Positions 1-12,041 of a stretch of 64,000 nucleotides of DNA are shown in pieces. The position numbers and the translations under genes were made by a program. This DNA is from Lichtheimia corymbifera B2541. Taxonomy: Eukaryota; Mucoromycota; Mucoromycetes; Mucorales; Lichtheimiaceae. Numbering within the stretch: the first letter of the stretch is position 1; the number at the start of each line of letters is the position of its first letter. Location of the stretch: positions 1 through 64,000 of the forward strand of contig JNEU01000874.1 in NCBI GenBank assembly GCA_000697475.1. The letters are read 5' to 3'. The notes beneath the pieces are model-generated. The model made no database searches. It was not told the DNA's origin and was given only the letters and a program-made list of their open reading frames with translations.

Positions 1-397
1 CTTTACACCCTATTCATCTGCAACTACAAACATCAAACATCATCTTTTGTGCAACCTGTCAACCATGCATGTTTTGACACTCCACGTATATATAATTCGC
101 CTCCTCGCATAAAGTGTCACCTCCTCACATTCAGGCATTCACCTTTGTCCCATAACGTTTTATCTTCCCCATTGAGTAATTTGTTCGCTTTTCAATGCCA
201 TGCTCATGTTGTAACCCTTCTTGTGAATGATCGTTGATGGATCTTTAAGAGCTGAGCTAAAAGGGCATTGAATCACTGGCATTGAATCACTGGTCGGTAT
301 TTGATCTGAAAGGAAAGCTGACTTTATTGCTCTTGATTTGTTTCAGTTAGCAAGCAGGTAACTGCAACCGATCCTGTATTCTTAATATCTACTACTG

Positions 398-672
398 ATG
401 AAACGTGGGGTCTTTCATAGAGCAATATTGATCGTCTGGGTAAAGCGCACCTTGGGTGTAAGTTTCACAATCGTCGTGGTCAATCTCAGATTCACCCAAT
501 GTCACCACCAGCCAAAGTAGATCTGGGGTAGACCTCTTGAATTTTTTTTTCGACTTTGGCTGGTGGCGACATTGCGAAATCTCGGATCGGCCACGACGAT
601 TGTGAAACTTACACCCAAGGTGCGCTTTACCCAGACGATCAATATTGCTCTATGAAAGACCCCACGTTTCAT
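398..672. repeat. Large inverted repeat (hairpin) in gene-poor DNA
   Basis: Positions 398-479 are an exact reverse complement of 591-672 (82 bp read by eye). The arms continue imperfectly inwards (about 480-520 against 551-590), leaving a loop of roughly 30 bp. The right arm, read on the + strand, belongs to the same family as the ~85-bp units in the array at 2301-3285, including the flank downstream of the last unit. The hairpin is therefore two family members in opposite orientation. I see no transposase and no clear target-site duplication. A transcript across it would form long double-stranded RNA. Confidence 0.9.
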
Positions 673-1458
673 TGTAAAGTTTAGAGATACAGGCACCCTT
701 ATGTTTTTACTATGCTGTAAGCATGATGCTATATGAAGGGTGGCGTTTGTTCATTGTCAATCGCCTCACTTGTACTAGAACCAAAGGTGCAGAAAGGTGT
801 CGTTTGTACAATTAAGCAGAGAGGGCGGGCTTTGAGATTCAATCTTATTGGTGGAGATTGCATAATGGTTCCTGCCCCTTGGTAAGGTTCGCGTGTGATA
901 GACCGTATGGAACCATGGTGTGGTTAACAAGCCAAATAATTGGTGCATCCGAGAGTGTACGTGTAAAATAATAGCAGGGGCGATGGTAATGCGTGTCGCC
1001 GGAGATCGTACCCATATAAGGTCATACATACAAAATAGCGCATGCTGGAATCATCATACGTAAGCATATGGATGTACTCGTGCCATATTGTTTCGTAGAC
1101 CACTATTTCCTGGACACAATCACTTAAGCTTACAATGAATCAAGTTTTTGTAGCAATCAGTATTGTTGGGTACCATACTAGGGGTTTATTATCTTTGAAA
1201 ATACAAGCGTCTATTTAAACCTGTGTACAATCCTGCTGGCTAGCGTCTATCGGAATATCAACAAGGAAGCTTTAATGAATGTGATGCGATAAAAGCAACA
1301 AAAGCGACTCGATACAATGAAGTAGACTATCTTTCTATCCTGCCTTTCATTCCAGAAACTAGCCAAGTGGATCACATAGGATCGGTGGGTACCATTATCG
1401 TTGCGTCATAGAATCCTTGGTTGCTACCGTCGTAAACATCTTCATCCAGGATCGCATA

Positions 1459-1731
1459 CTAGCTGCTGTGCATGCCTTGGCTCCAACATCCAATATCATC
1501 CATGGCGGAAAACTGACTTTGGTCAAAGATATAAGCCGTCTCATCCATGCCATCCAATCCGATCCATCCTTTCTGCTGACGACGTACAAAGTAATCCACC
1601 ACTGTGCTTGATTGAGTCCATCCATCCATAGCCAATGCAAGTCCAATACGTTGATACAAAGAACTCATGCGATCGCTTGCTGACATGCTTCCTTTTCCAT
1701 CCGGCAGTTGGTCAATCACTTGCTTGTTCAC
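1459..1731 (-). pseudogene. Possible orphan exon or gene fragment
   Basis: A 90-codon open stretch on the minus strand has a plausible protein composition, including RMSSLYQRIGLALAMDGW, and an overlapping second frame stays open down to 1395. I cannot join it to convincing neighbouring exons and do not recognise a family. It may be a decayed gene, an exon of a weakly conserved gene, or chance. Nothing else between 673 and 2300 looks coding. Confidence 0.2.
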
Positions 1732-2300
1732 TTTCTATCGCAGCTCAACCAGGTGAAGAATGCTTGTATTGCGCAGTAGTAGTAGTAATTGATGATTGAT
1801 ATGGCGACATTCATAAGGATCCGTATGTATTAAAGCCAAGTTGATACACGTAAATAAAGCAGCTTCGATACAATGGCTATCTGCTGTTCACATAAAAGAG
1901 GCTGCATGTAAAGAACGCTGTTTGAGATAATGGTGTAAAGGGCACGCTAATAGTAACTGCTGGAATGAACGCTGTTACGATTGGTTGTGGCGGATGAGAG
2001 TGCAAGAGAACGTGCAGTGTCAAGGAACGCGGGTGTTGCAGTAGAGTGACAAGAAGACTGTGTATACGCCATGAACTTCCCATACAGTCAAAGACAATAG
2101 GATCAAGGCATTCGTAGGATTGACATGATGGGCTGAAACAGGACAATCGTTCGCAGATTGTAGTTGTACTTGAATGTGGCAACAGTTGAGAATGGGAGGA
2201 AGAGGCAAAGACCTGAAAGTGGAAGAGCTGGAAATTAAAGACGTTGACTTGCCAGACACATACATGCACACTATATATTACTGCTTGATGTTGAGATTAC

Positions 2301-3285
2301 TCACCTTGATCTCAAACTTGGTCAGAAGATGCATTCGGGCATGCTGATCAACTTTGTCTTAATAAAGAACCCACACTTCATTTAAAAGTTTTGAATGGGA
2401 GGGTGTAATGTGGGGTTTACTATGATGGGCGAAAATTCCGCACCCGCCCGGATTCATTGAAATGTCATTTAGTATGCATTATCTTGGAATTGCCGATTTT
2501 GAACTTGAAACTTGGTAAGCGGATTCGCCGGGACATGTTGATCAACTCCATTCATTTAAAAACCGTATGCTTCATTATGATATTTTATGAATCGGACGGT
2601 CCAAATATAGAAGAGATGGAACGCAAGTAGGGTGCATAGTGCACACCCCCGCCGTTGCCCACCTACATCGTCAAACTTGGTCAGGCCGTGGGCTTCGACT
2701 CGCTGATCTACTCCATTCAAATAAAAACCATACGCTTCATTATGAGAACTTTAATGCGGGCGTCCGACGATGAACGCACATAAATATATGTAGGTTGGAC
2801 GGCCCCACGACTCGAGATTCCCTTTCTCAAATATGAAACTTTCACACAAGGTACTTTTGGGCATGCTCAACTTCGTTCTCATAAATAACCCATGCTTCAT
2901 TTGAAAATTTTGAATGGGAGGGTATAATGTGGGGTTTACTATAATGGCCGGAAATTCCGTACCCCGTCCGGATTCATGAAATGTCATTTAGTATGAATTA
3001 CCTTGAGATCCCCACTCTTGGACTTGAAACTTGGTATGAAGGTTCTCTGAGTCATGCTGATCAACTCTATTCATATTAAAACCGCACGCTTCATTTTGAG
3101 AACTTTGGATGCGAACGGCCCAAATATAGGACAGACGATGGCTGGGCGGGAACGTCCCCGAGATTGCCCACCTCCACCGTGAAACATTCTCACAAGATAC
3201 TCTCGGGCATTGTGATCAATTTCTTTCTCATAAATCTGCCACGCTTCATTGAGAGAATTTCGAGGAACAGGTGCCTGCATGTTTT
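2301..3285. repeat. Degenerate tandem array with ~515-bp higher-order period
   Basis: Six diverged copies of an ~85-bp unit begin near 2311, 2508, 2671, 2836, 3026 and 3181. A recognisable core runs from a GAAACTTGGT-like start, through a GCTGATCAACT-like middle, to CGCTTCATT and GAACTTT-like ends. Copies 1-3 align with copies 4-6 at offsets of about 522, 518 and 510 bp, spacers included; for example the block around 2400-2475 matches 2920-2990. The array is thus a duplicated three-unit block. No transposon ORF or terminal repeat is visible. The family recurs as the inverted pair at 398-672. Confidence 0.8.
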
Positions 3286-4579
3286 ATCTTGTACTATAAG
3301 TGATGGAGCTTATTTAATGTTACTTGACGGTATCGAGGACATGATAGGGAAAGTGAAATCGCACGTGATGATTACACTCACATACCATGATTGACAGGTT
3401 GCTGCACAAATGGGACAACAGCCGCCTTTAGAAAGGTTCATAAACAACATCCAAAGAAGAAGATCTAATAATGCATCAAGGCATGTGTACGATAAGTAAT
3501 ATCGTCCCATGTCACACCTGGATGTAGGGGTACAAGCTGCATTATCCTTTACAGGGATCTGAAATAGTCATTGTTAATGTAAAGTCACCATTGTCAGTGA
3601 TCCATATATAGCTTAACAAGGAGATCAATGTTTGTTTATATCCTGAGCCACGCTTAATCCAGCCGCTGGTACATCTGCTTGTACCCTTGGTAAACATCCT
3701 CTATTCGTAAATGCATGACAACAACTAAACAAGTGCTTTATTTGTACGTACTACAACCTTGCACTTGATCACTCACGGACATGCAACAACATTTCATGCC
3801 GTAATTGGTCGTGCGCCACATGTGGACATGCATTGACCTCATACATGTATAACCCAAAATTGGGATGCATCATATCCAAGGCCTCGAATGCAGATGCATT
3901 AATAAATATTCCTCTCATTATCGTCGACATCAATATTTGAGAGGTACAAACTGAATGAATGTATCCTTTTCCTCCGAATCACGTATGCACATACACGTTT
4001 GAAGGGACATATAATTGATTTCAAGTGGGAGAACAGCAGCAGGAACCGGTGTCCTTTATGTTGTCCAACAAGGAGACGACAGAAAAAGGTGTGTGTGCTT
4101 GTTGTGGTGGTGACACCAATTCAAGGAGAAAAATAGAGACAAAAGCATCGATAAGGAGCATCAGAGGGAAAAACAAATAAATAAAACCTGTCAATCGAAA
4201 CACACACAATGGGTTTACCACTTTCCCTTGCCATCTCGGGCCACCCTTTGAGGGGAAATGAGGCGTGGATATCCCTCCTCTAGCCGAGTATGGCAAAATG
4301 CATTCTGTTATCATCCTAAGAGGGATATGTCTACGCATGCCTCACCCGTAAGTCTTACATATTATTATACTATCATCTGCTCCTTCCAGTTTCCCCTCCC
4401 CAGTTGCTACATTTACCATCTCCTTGGACATTGAAAGGTGGTTTTGTACCAAGGGCATGTACAACTTGGGGTCCTGTATTCTCACGTTTGCATACATATA
4501 TAAAAGCTAGCTACTCGTTTCTCAAGTGTCAGTGCTTTAATCATTTGCAATTACCTCTAGTAGCATTTATTATATTACA
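3286..4579. other. Intergenic stretch, no gene seen
   Basis: About 1.3 kb between the repeat array and the first confident gene. Only short scattered open frames are present, none with a recognisable family or coherent splice pattern. The last ~200 bp (from about 4380) is pyrimidine-rich and probably holds the promoter and 5' leader of the gene starting at 4580. Confidence 0.5.
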
Positions 4580-5408
4580 ATGGAGGTGGTATATCAGCAA
4601 CAGCCATCAGCCATGGTAAGCTTTGTCGAAAATATTCTATATGACATGCAAGCTAATGGGATGGGTGTTGTAGTTTTGTATGAAAGAGCAATCGAACAAA
4701 CAACAAGATATCATAATGGCAGATCAAAAAGACACAACTGCAATAACAACAATGGCTGTCGATGCGGAGGAAGATGACACTGTTATTTTTAACAGCAGTG
4801 ACAGTGATATTACATTGACACCCGAGGACGATGAGCAACAACAACGACCATCATCCCTTGCTGGAGAGTATCCACCTTCATTCAAGAAGCGCTTCAAACA
4901 AGCTTTACGCATTTCAGCACCACCACCATCACCATCACCAATGTATACCCCCAACAAAGCACCTTGCAATCCAATACCTATCAAGGGCATCCTTAAGCAA
5001 AGGAAAAAAGCGGATGAATCTGTATCGACAAGCAATGATGGTCATTCACTGTTACCAGCAGCACCAGTAGTAGCGGAGAATCAGGAACATGCTATCAAAC
5101 CAACCTCCAAAACAACATCCACCAATTATACCAAGGCTCGGCGGTATAAGTTTATCCATCGATTTTGGCGGCATCCACCACAACGTTCGAGAGCCAATGG
5201 AGAGCCCAAGGTGCGATACAGCAAAAAGGTCACGGTGCATCCAACCTATTCACGCATCGAGTACAACAGAGAACCCGATCCATGTGCAGCTTGCATCCAC
5301 CTGACACCTGAAATAGCCCACGAGATCAGAAGCGAACTTAATGTCTTCAAGTGCAATGAAATGCAGGTGCATCCTGCAAGTCGCGTTTATACCCACTTTC
5401 TTATTTGA
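4580..5408 (+). CDS. Bni4-like protein with C-terminal PP1-docking-type motif
   Basis: Two exons, 4580-4615 and 4674-5408, are joined by a 58-bp GTAAG...TTGTAG intron in phase 0, giving about 256 residues. The first two thirds are acidic, then proline- and serine-rich, and probably disordered. The conserved part is the last ~65 residues: a KVRYSKKVTV stretch resembling an RVxF-type phosphatase docking site, then PTYSRIEYNREPDPCAAC, LTPEIAHEIRSELN and a terminal YTHF. From memory this resembles the C-terminal block of fungal Bni4/Afr1-type proteins, which target phosphatase PP1 to growth sites. That assignment is family resemblance only; the protein is much shorter than yeast Bni4. The second in-frame methionine at 4680 is a possible alternative start. 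Confidence 0.6.
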
Positions 5409-6158
5409 CCCCAGTATAACATCACCCTAATGTAGTATCACTCCTTTCTTTTATCCTCCTAATCACCCAACCCCCTCTCTTTTTCTTCTCCTCTCTCACT
5501 CTTTGTAAATAGCTTATATCATTCTGTAGTCTCTCTCTTTTCTCTGGGACCCAAAAAATAGTAATGTGACAAAGGTTAACAATTTTATAATTCTCTGTGA
5601 ATGTGTGTGTGTGTGCGTGTGCGTGTGCGTCTCTTAATATCTGAAGAAGAAAAAACGAGTGGAATTGGTCCGCATAAGAAAAAGGAAAAGGGAGATGAAT
5701 AAAAAACAGGAGGAGTAGGTGTACGATGATGATGGTGATGATGATGGTCTGTAGAATACAATAATAGAGAAATGGGTACAGCATAGTATACATATGAACA
5801 ATGAAGGTGATGGTGGTGATGTAAATAAGAATACACTGGGGGTTGGTGGGGCTATATAAAAAACATGTGCTCAGCTGAAAGGATAGAGAAAGATACAAAC
5901 GAGCGGGCTAGAAATACATAAATAGACACAGTAGATGGGAACAGCATTTGCTTTTTGTGGAGAAACGGGTATATAGGTATAAGTATATATGGGGGATCAG
6001 GGTATGCTTCTTGAAGTGGTTGAATCCAAAGATGGTGTCGTTGTTAGTAGGAGTGATAAGGCTTGGTGATATTGTTGCCATGGTGATGTCGACGTAATGC
6101 TCGTTCGACAATGGCTATAGTACATGCATCAATACAAGCCATAGATGGGGCATCATTG
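5409..6158. other. Convergent 3' intergenic region
   Basis: 750 bp between two convergent genes. It contains a (TG)n-like stretch at about 5600-5632 and several ATG/ATC trinucleotide-rich segments. Open frames here are low-complexity by-products of those repeats. I see no gene; it should hold both 3' untranslated regions. Confidence 0.5.
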
Positions 6159-7536
6159 TTATTTACCTCTGCACTTTTGCTTGTCAACATGTGTCTTTGG
6201 GCAATCGTAAATGGTCAAACCATCGAGCGTTCTTGCATGAATGTTGGCAAGAGGTGCCAATTGTTCCATGGCAACCCAGCGACCATATTTGGCTGCATAA
6301 TGCAACGCCGTCCAACCTAATGAATGTGTGCGTGCGTGTGAACAACGTAGCTTTATCGATGATGACCTTTCTTTTTTCTGTAGAGTTACCTTGGGTATCG
6401 TAATGATCCACCTGATCCTTGCTTTTTTCAAGCAAATGGGGTATAAGCTGATGATGGCCAAAAATAATAGCGACTTGCAAAAGCGAGCGGTCTTGTGCAC
6501 CATACGTAGGCAAGGATTTGGTATCCATATCCTTGAGCAAACTGAGCAACTCTGGCAAGTTGCCACGCATACAAGCGTCATGAATCAATGTCTGAGGATC
6601 AAAACGAACATGTTTGCTTGTGCTGTTGTTTGAATGCGTTTCATGGAGCATGTTGACAGGTGGTGAAAAACACATGCGACGGCGCATAGGTGATGGGGGT
6701 GGTGTCCAGCAGGTGGATGAGTCATCTGCTGACAGCATGGATGATGATGTGGATGTGGTTGATGGTACCCCTGCAGCAAAATATTCGGGAGGAATAGCTG
6801 CTGGTAGTGAAGGTGGTGGTGGTGTGGCTGGCATATATGAGTCCATAATGGATGATGTTGTCGACGTGTTGCTATTAAAGTGTTGTTGTTCCATTGCCTT
6901 TTTCAACAGCATGGATGGACGAATAGCCTGTTGTTGTTGTTGCTGATGCTGTTTCTCAGATGACAACATGGCCCTGCAATCATTACCATGAGGGGCCGTG
7001 CGACAACAATCTGCGGGGGAAACAAGATTGGCATTCCGTGCATTGCAATCGGCACCCAGGTCTAGCAAGAGTCGTACAAGCCGAGGCATATTCCAGAAAC
7101 AAGCTAGATGCAAAGCCGTATTGCTGGAACCCCATTGACGATTGACAAATGCACGCAATGACTCTTGTGGACAATGCTGTTGTAAAAACTCGAGCATGGC
7201 AATCGCCAATGCACCTTTTTGAAGCAATAGAGTATATTGTATAGCGTCAAATTCGCTTGATTTCTTGAGGGGGCCCAATTTGCGCACGGCCTCTTGTCGA
7301 ACATTCAGGGGGTACTGTATGACACGCGCAACACGCCATGTCAATAGAGCTTGGGCCAAATCATGGCTAGATGCTCTTTCGCAAATGTTGTTAAAATCTT
7401 GTCGACTACCATTGATAATCGCGTTTTTCAATGCGCTCGACATTGAAGTTTGGTTTTTGTTTTTGTTCGATGTAATGGTGTTGCCATGCTCTTTGGGTTG
7501 AAGATATCGATGACGGGCAAAGCTGCTGGATGTCAT
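6159..7536 (-). CDS. Ankyrin-repeat protein with low-complexity linker
   Basis: Two exons, 7536-6390 and 6316-6159, are separated by a 73-bp GTAAC...TTAG intron in phase 1, giving about 434 residues. Ankyrin-type sequence appears twice: around residues 130-180 (NTALHLACFWNMPRLVRLLL, then LGADCNARN) and in the C-terminal part (LLQVAIIFGHHQLIPHLLEK, then across the intron GWTALHYAAKYGRWVAMEQL). Between them lies a long Gln-, Ser- and Pro-rich linker with a run of seven glutamines. A protein-binding scaffold role is expected, but no partner can be named. There is no enzyme domain or membrane segment. Confidence 0.75.
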
Positions 7537-9594
7537 ACTGCTGAGAGGAAATAGCGATGTTGTGTCCTGTTTGTGTGTTGTCTAATTTAATGATACCAGT
7601 GAAAAGGTGAGAGAAGAAGATGGTATGAAAGAGAAATAAACGGGGAAAGAAAGCAAAAAAAGAAAAAGCGGGTGAAATGATGATGATTTGGATTATATTC
7701 ACACATTCGAGGAGGAATTGATTTGGGACATGTGGTTGCGTTCCCGAGCAAACGATGCTTGGTGTAGGTTCTTTCAAAGTGTGAAACGCCGATGGGGTTA
7801 AGGCCTTGGAGGGGTGACCATTTTGAGCAAGGGACCTTGTGTAAGTATCATAAAACAATGACAATCATTCGTCATATACAAAGAGCGGTTTGTTCCGGCT
7901 TCCGTAGTATCTACTAAAGGACGCAGTTTGTGTAACGATGACCGAAAAGACCGTCTTTGGAAAACCCGCGTTTGTATAGCTCAAAGAGTGAAATATCGCG
8001 AGGGGCGAGAGAACAAAGACAAGGAGCGTGTATTACCAGAAAAAATCTGATGATCACAACTGAACTGAATCAAACATCTCATACATGCGTGATCTCGTTA
8101 CTACATTTAACATCCCTTACTGCACCTGCAACCTTCTCTCCCCCTTACTTGAGCTACGCACAATATCCCGCCACCCATGCTGAGATCATCCTTGTCACAG
8201 ATTCCCCCTATGGTGCGAGCACAGGCCATATGCACACACAGACATACATGCACACACATAACAATTGGGAAACAAAGATGCCTCTAGGTCTGTGAGTCAT
8301 TAAAGTTTCCTCCCCCAAGGTTGCCACCGATGACGAAACTGGTTAGGAGAAACATGGAAACAATATGGAAGAGCAAACAGCCATCGTTGCTGCATGCGTG
8401 GTGAAGCTAATGCATATAGCGTGCACCTAATGGATAGGCCTCGGCATAAAGATATCCGATGCAGAAGCGCTTCCGAAAAGCGCGCACATACATTTTGACT
8501 TGATCTCTTTCTCCTCAATGTCTCCTTTTTTCCAAATACGATGCATGGTGGTGGCTCGTGACACTCTTTAGGAAGAGAGAAAAACCCGCGTTTGTAATGC
8601 ACACAAGATTAAACTTTCATCACAACATCCATAACACATATCGATGATGGATGTTTCCATGGCGATCAAGTAAAATAGATCTTAGATTTCCAAAAATAAC
8701 GGATCTCATCCGCTATTTGTATGCCATTTAATAAGTATTCTGAGGAACGCATATCGTTTATTATCAATGCTAGCCACAGCCAGGAAATACATAAAGGATA
8801 TGATTTGATTAGAGACAAGGCCAAGCCATAACAACGAAGGACAAAGAAAAGATGCCATTTTATTATGCAAGATCCAAGATGAAAGTAGTTGTTGTAGTAC
8901 ATAGCAACCAATCAAAGTTGTATCATAGGAGGGTTGATCGCTACCAGCACCACAAGCATCGATTATTCCGTTTTCCTTGGCTTTGTGTCTACTAATGACA
9001 CCATTTTCTCTTCCATGGTCACTTATCACCCAAGCAACCCTTACCTGTAACAGTAATCCCTGTGTTTGTGTGGGTCGGTGATAGCAAGGATAAGCAGATG
9101 GTACAACAAAGTAACCTATGAGCAGGGGAACCTGTTCATGGTACATTATGCCGCACCCTACTTTTCGGAAGACGCATTCCGAATGATTTTTTGATCGTCA
9201 GTGATGACAATGGAGTTGTCTTTTTGTAGGCTGTTGATGGCTCAGCATACATAAGTCATGGATGGATGATATGAATAACCCCCTTTTCCCTCCTTCCCCT
9301 CCCCCCAACCACTACCAAGTCATCATCACATCAAGTAACAGCAATAACAATGCTAAGTGTATTACTTGCCTTTTGTATCGATTGACACAAAAAGGCAGCT
9401 TATGAAGGCACTAACTAACCTTGCATTTTAATTACTGCGCCCGAGCGGGTGCACCCACTCACACACATACGCAACGAAAGAGAGGACAATATTCATCCTT
9501 CTTACTCTTCTTCCCTTTCCATATTCTTTCTTTCTTTCTTTCTTTCTTTCTTTTGCTTGGTTCTTGGTTCTCCCCCTTTTTTTTCTCGTAACCA
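7537..9594. other. 2-kb divergent intergenic region
   Basis: This lies between the ankyrin gene (minus) and the Golgi protein gene (plus). Open frames of up to 146 codons occur (8706-9146 minus; 7957-8295 plus), but none has a recognisable motif or supporting splice structure. The right end is strongly pyrimidine-rich, with an uninterrupted TTTC tract at about 9525-9553 just upstream of the 9595 start. Both promoters probably lie here. Confidence 0.45.
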
Positions 9595-11074
9595 ATGTCG
9601 ACAGAGAACCTATCAGCATCTTGCCTCGATTCAGGTCCAACCTCCCACAAAATGTACGACTTCCCCACTGAGAGGACTGAATCACGCTTCAATGTAGGTC
9701 TATTCCTTTCATTGTCACTTGAGGACTCAATGGCGGTATTTATTTATGTATTCTTCTAGTTTGCTAGTTCGCGGCATTCGGTTGTTCTTGTCTTGACATC
9801 GGTTTTTGAAGCCATCGTGGTCATTGCGTTAGAAGCCGTCATATTTGCAAAGTTCATACAGCATCAGTACGTTGATAGATATCACCGCCGACGATAGCGA
9901 AAGGGACGTAATACACTAAACGCATGAATCCGATAGTGCGAACGAGGAACTTGGACAAGGCATTCCTGTATACCTCATGATTTTCATCATCTGCCAAGTA
10001 TATCAAGTCGGCATTGCATGGGATGCAGTAAGTGGATGATTCAAGGGGATACACGCAGATTGGGATTCTAACCAAAGGCTGATTGAATGGGCAGGTACGG
10101 ATGCAGAATACTATTCAAGTTATCGCCTTCATTCTATTGAACTTGTGCTGTCTCATGTATGGCAGCTTTCAGTTTCAACAAATCTCGGAAGCATTGAACG
10201 ATATACAAAACAACAATCCAGCCCTCACATCCACCGTGGCCATGTATGGTGTCGATTTCTCTGATCTAAAGGCTTTGATCGATCGTCTCTTGATTGCGAA
10301 CGTTATCGTTATTGGACTTTGTGAGATCATTTATCTGTATTTGGGTGCGAGGTTATACCAAGAGTTTGGGTAAGGAACAGCAAAACCATATACGTATCAC
10401 AGAAATGGATGGCTTACATATATTGAAGATGGCGTATCTACAAGAAAATCGGTGCTGATCCCGAGATTCGAAGTAAGTACTGGATGCCTAGTAGGTTGAT
10501 GTGTGTATGTATCTCATTGCTTGCTTGTATAGACATGTATCGGTGGTATCAAATCCTGTTGACGATCCTCAAGATTGATATGTTCTTTTTTCTCGGCTAT
10601 TCTATCCAATACTTGGTTCTCGTGCTGCAGTCAGGCGATGTCGAATTTCCTCTTACCATCATTGCGCTACCGCTGACATGTTTATTTTTGGTCCTCGCAG
10701 TATATGCGGTAAGTTGATCCGTCGTCAGCCCCTCTTTGTGCATGATCATCTGATGGATCCCTCTTATGTAGGTTCGACATGAATCCAAGCCGCTTGTGTT
10801 GATATTCTTCGTTGGCGCAGCTGCAGGCTGTGCATACTTTATTTACAAGATTGTGCGCATCTTCGATCCTACGCAGGCAGAGAAATATAGAAACATCAAG
10901 AACTTTTTGACTTTTTTCGCAAGCGTCTCTTTGGCGCTGTTGGTGCTGACGATTGCCAACATTGGTATCTGCTGGTCCAATTTCAAGAAGGGTCTGAAAG
11001 CCCATTTATTACGTGACCGGAGTACAGCCACGCTTGCTCATCATGCAGGTGACAGGATGCTTTCCTTGGATTGA
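9595..11074 (+). CDS. UPF0658-family Golgi multi-pass membrane protein
   Basis: Seven exons (9595-9693, 9760-9866, 9937-10027, 10095-10369, 10429-10472, 10533-10708, 10772-11074) splice in frame to about 364 residues. Hydrophobic segments include VVLVLTSVFEAIVVIALEAV, GIPVYLMIFIICQVYQVG, a helix after MQNTIQVIAFILLN, ANVIVIGLCEIIYLYLG, MFFFLGYSIQYLVLVL, FPLTIIALPLTCLFLVLAVY and a late helix. The order and the FNF/SSRH, GIPVYL and NTIQ landmarks match what I recall of the fission yeast UPF0658 Golgi membrane proteins. The biochemical function of that family is unknown to me. All introns are 60-70 bp, and the third was located only by restoring the reading frame. Confidence 0.75.
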
Positions 11075-11708
11075 TCGGTCCCTTTCGAAAACCCTGATCC
11101 ACTGCGCCTCATCAAACTTTTTTTTTTCGTTCACCCTTCCGCCACTACCAACCCACATTATCATTCATCATCATCATCATCGTCATCGCTCCTTCCTTTT
11201 TCCATATCACCCCATCCATCATATATCATCTCTCTCTACATGTAACCCACCCCCAAACCTTGTATCATTAGCATAATAATGCATTCAGCATGAATCTATA
11301 TATAAACTCAAAGAGCAACAACAGCGTTTGTAGATCAAACGAATACATTTTATATTGTATAGTACTCGGATATATGTATTGGTCTCTTTCATACTGAGAT
11401 TTCCGCTTGACTTTTCTTTCATTTTGCTTTAACAATGAATCTCTATTCGCCACCTTCATTGCCGACTTAAAAGCATGGATAGTCATCGCGCTTGCAATGC
11501 TCTGGCATAGGGTAAAGCTGATCCTGGCGCACAACATTCATCATCACTAATGTCCCATATGCTTTGACAGACATGTACATATTTGGTATACGTAGAAGCG
11601 TGCAAGTGTAGAATACTTTAGTTTTCTTATTACTATACGATTACAACTAGCTATCACTATTTGAGGCGGTGAACAGCACTACGTGCACATCCAGCTGAGG
11701 AGACATCT
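11075..11708. other. Convergent intergenic region
   Basis: This holds the 3' flank of the UPF0658 gene, including a short (ATC)n run near 11165-11182, and the 3' flank of the small minus-strand gene. Open frames here are short and unsupported. Confidence 0.4.
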
Positions 11709-12041
11709 TTAGCTGCTGCGCTGGCTAATACCAGTCAGCTTACTCGTATAGTCTACTTTTACCCCACGCAACGCTGTTCGTTTCTGTGGCTGAATCACTT
11801 TGGGGAGATCCTTGAGCCGCCTTTTTGGATTCTCTTTGGGATGCTTCTTTGGCAGCTTGTCCCTGAAGAGAATTTCCAAGTAGAGACTCAGGTAAAGTTG
11901 AATCCGACCCCTGACCGTAAGGGGTTCGTATTGTCTGCTAAAAGATCTGGTGGGGACGCGTCTTGGAATGCTCCTTGGGGTGCTGCTTGTACAGAGTATA
12001 AGAGGATTATGTATAGACGCAAGGATCGAAAAGCGGAGCAT
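11709..12041 (-). CDS. Small basic hypothetical protein, possibly mitochondrial
   Basis: A single-exon frame of 110 residues. The N-terminus (MLRFSILASIHNPLIL, then an Arg/Ser-rich stretch ending SFSRQ) is positively charged, lacks acidic residues and is rich in Ser/Arg, as in mitochondrial presequences. The rest is Lys/Arg-rich with KKHPKENPKRRLKDLPK. I do not recognise the family. A small mitochondrial ribosomal or assembly protein is one possibility but is inference from composition. No intron is needed to keep it open. Confidence 0.45.
   Translation of the reverse strand: MLRFSILASIHNPLILCTSSTPRSIPRRVPTRSFSRQYEPLTVRGRIQLYLSLYLEILFRDKLPKKHPKENPKRRLKDLPKVIQPQKRTALRGVKVDYTSKLTGISQRSS

Noticed and set aside
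5422..5898. 158-codon minus-strand open frame with His/Thr runs
   Set aside because: It is produced by TG and GAT repeats in a 3' intergenic region, and no homology is recognisable.
7957..8295. 112-codon plus-strand open frame
   Set aside because: It has no recognisable domain, and its end is a CA-rich repeat (HTQTYMHTH).
8706..9146. 146-codon minus-strand open frame in the 2-kb spacer
   Set aside because: Composition is mixed, and there is no family, start context or splice partner. I could not support it as a gene.
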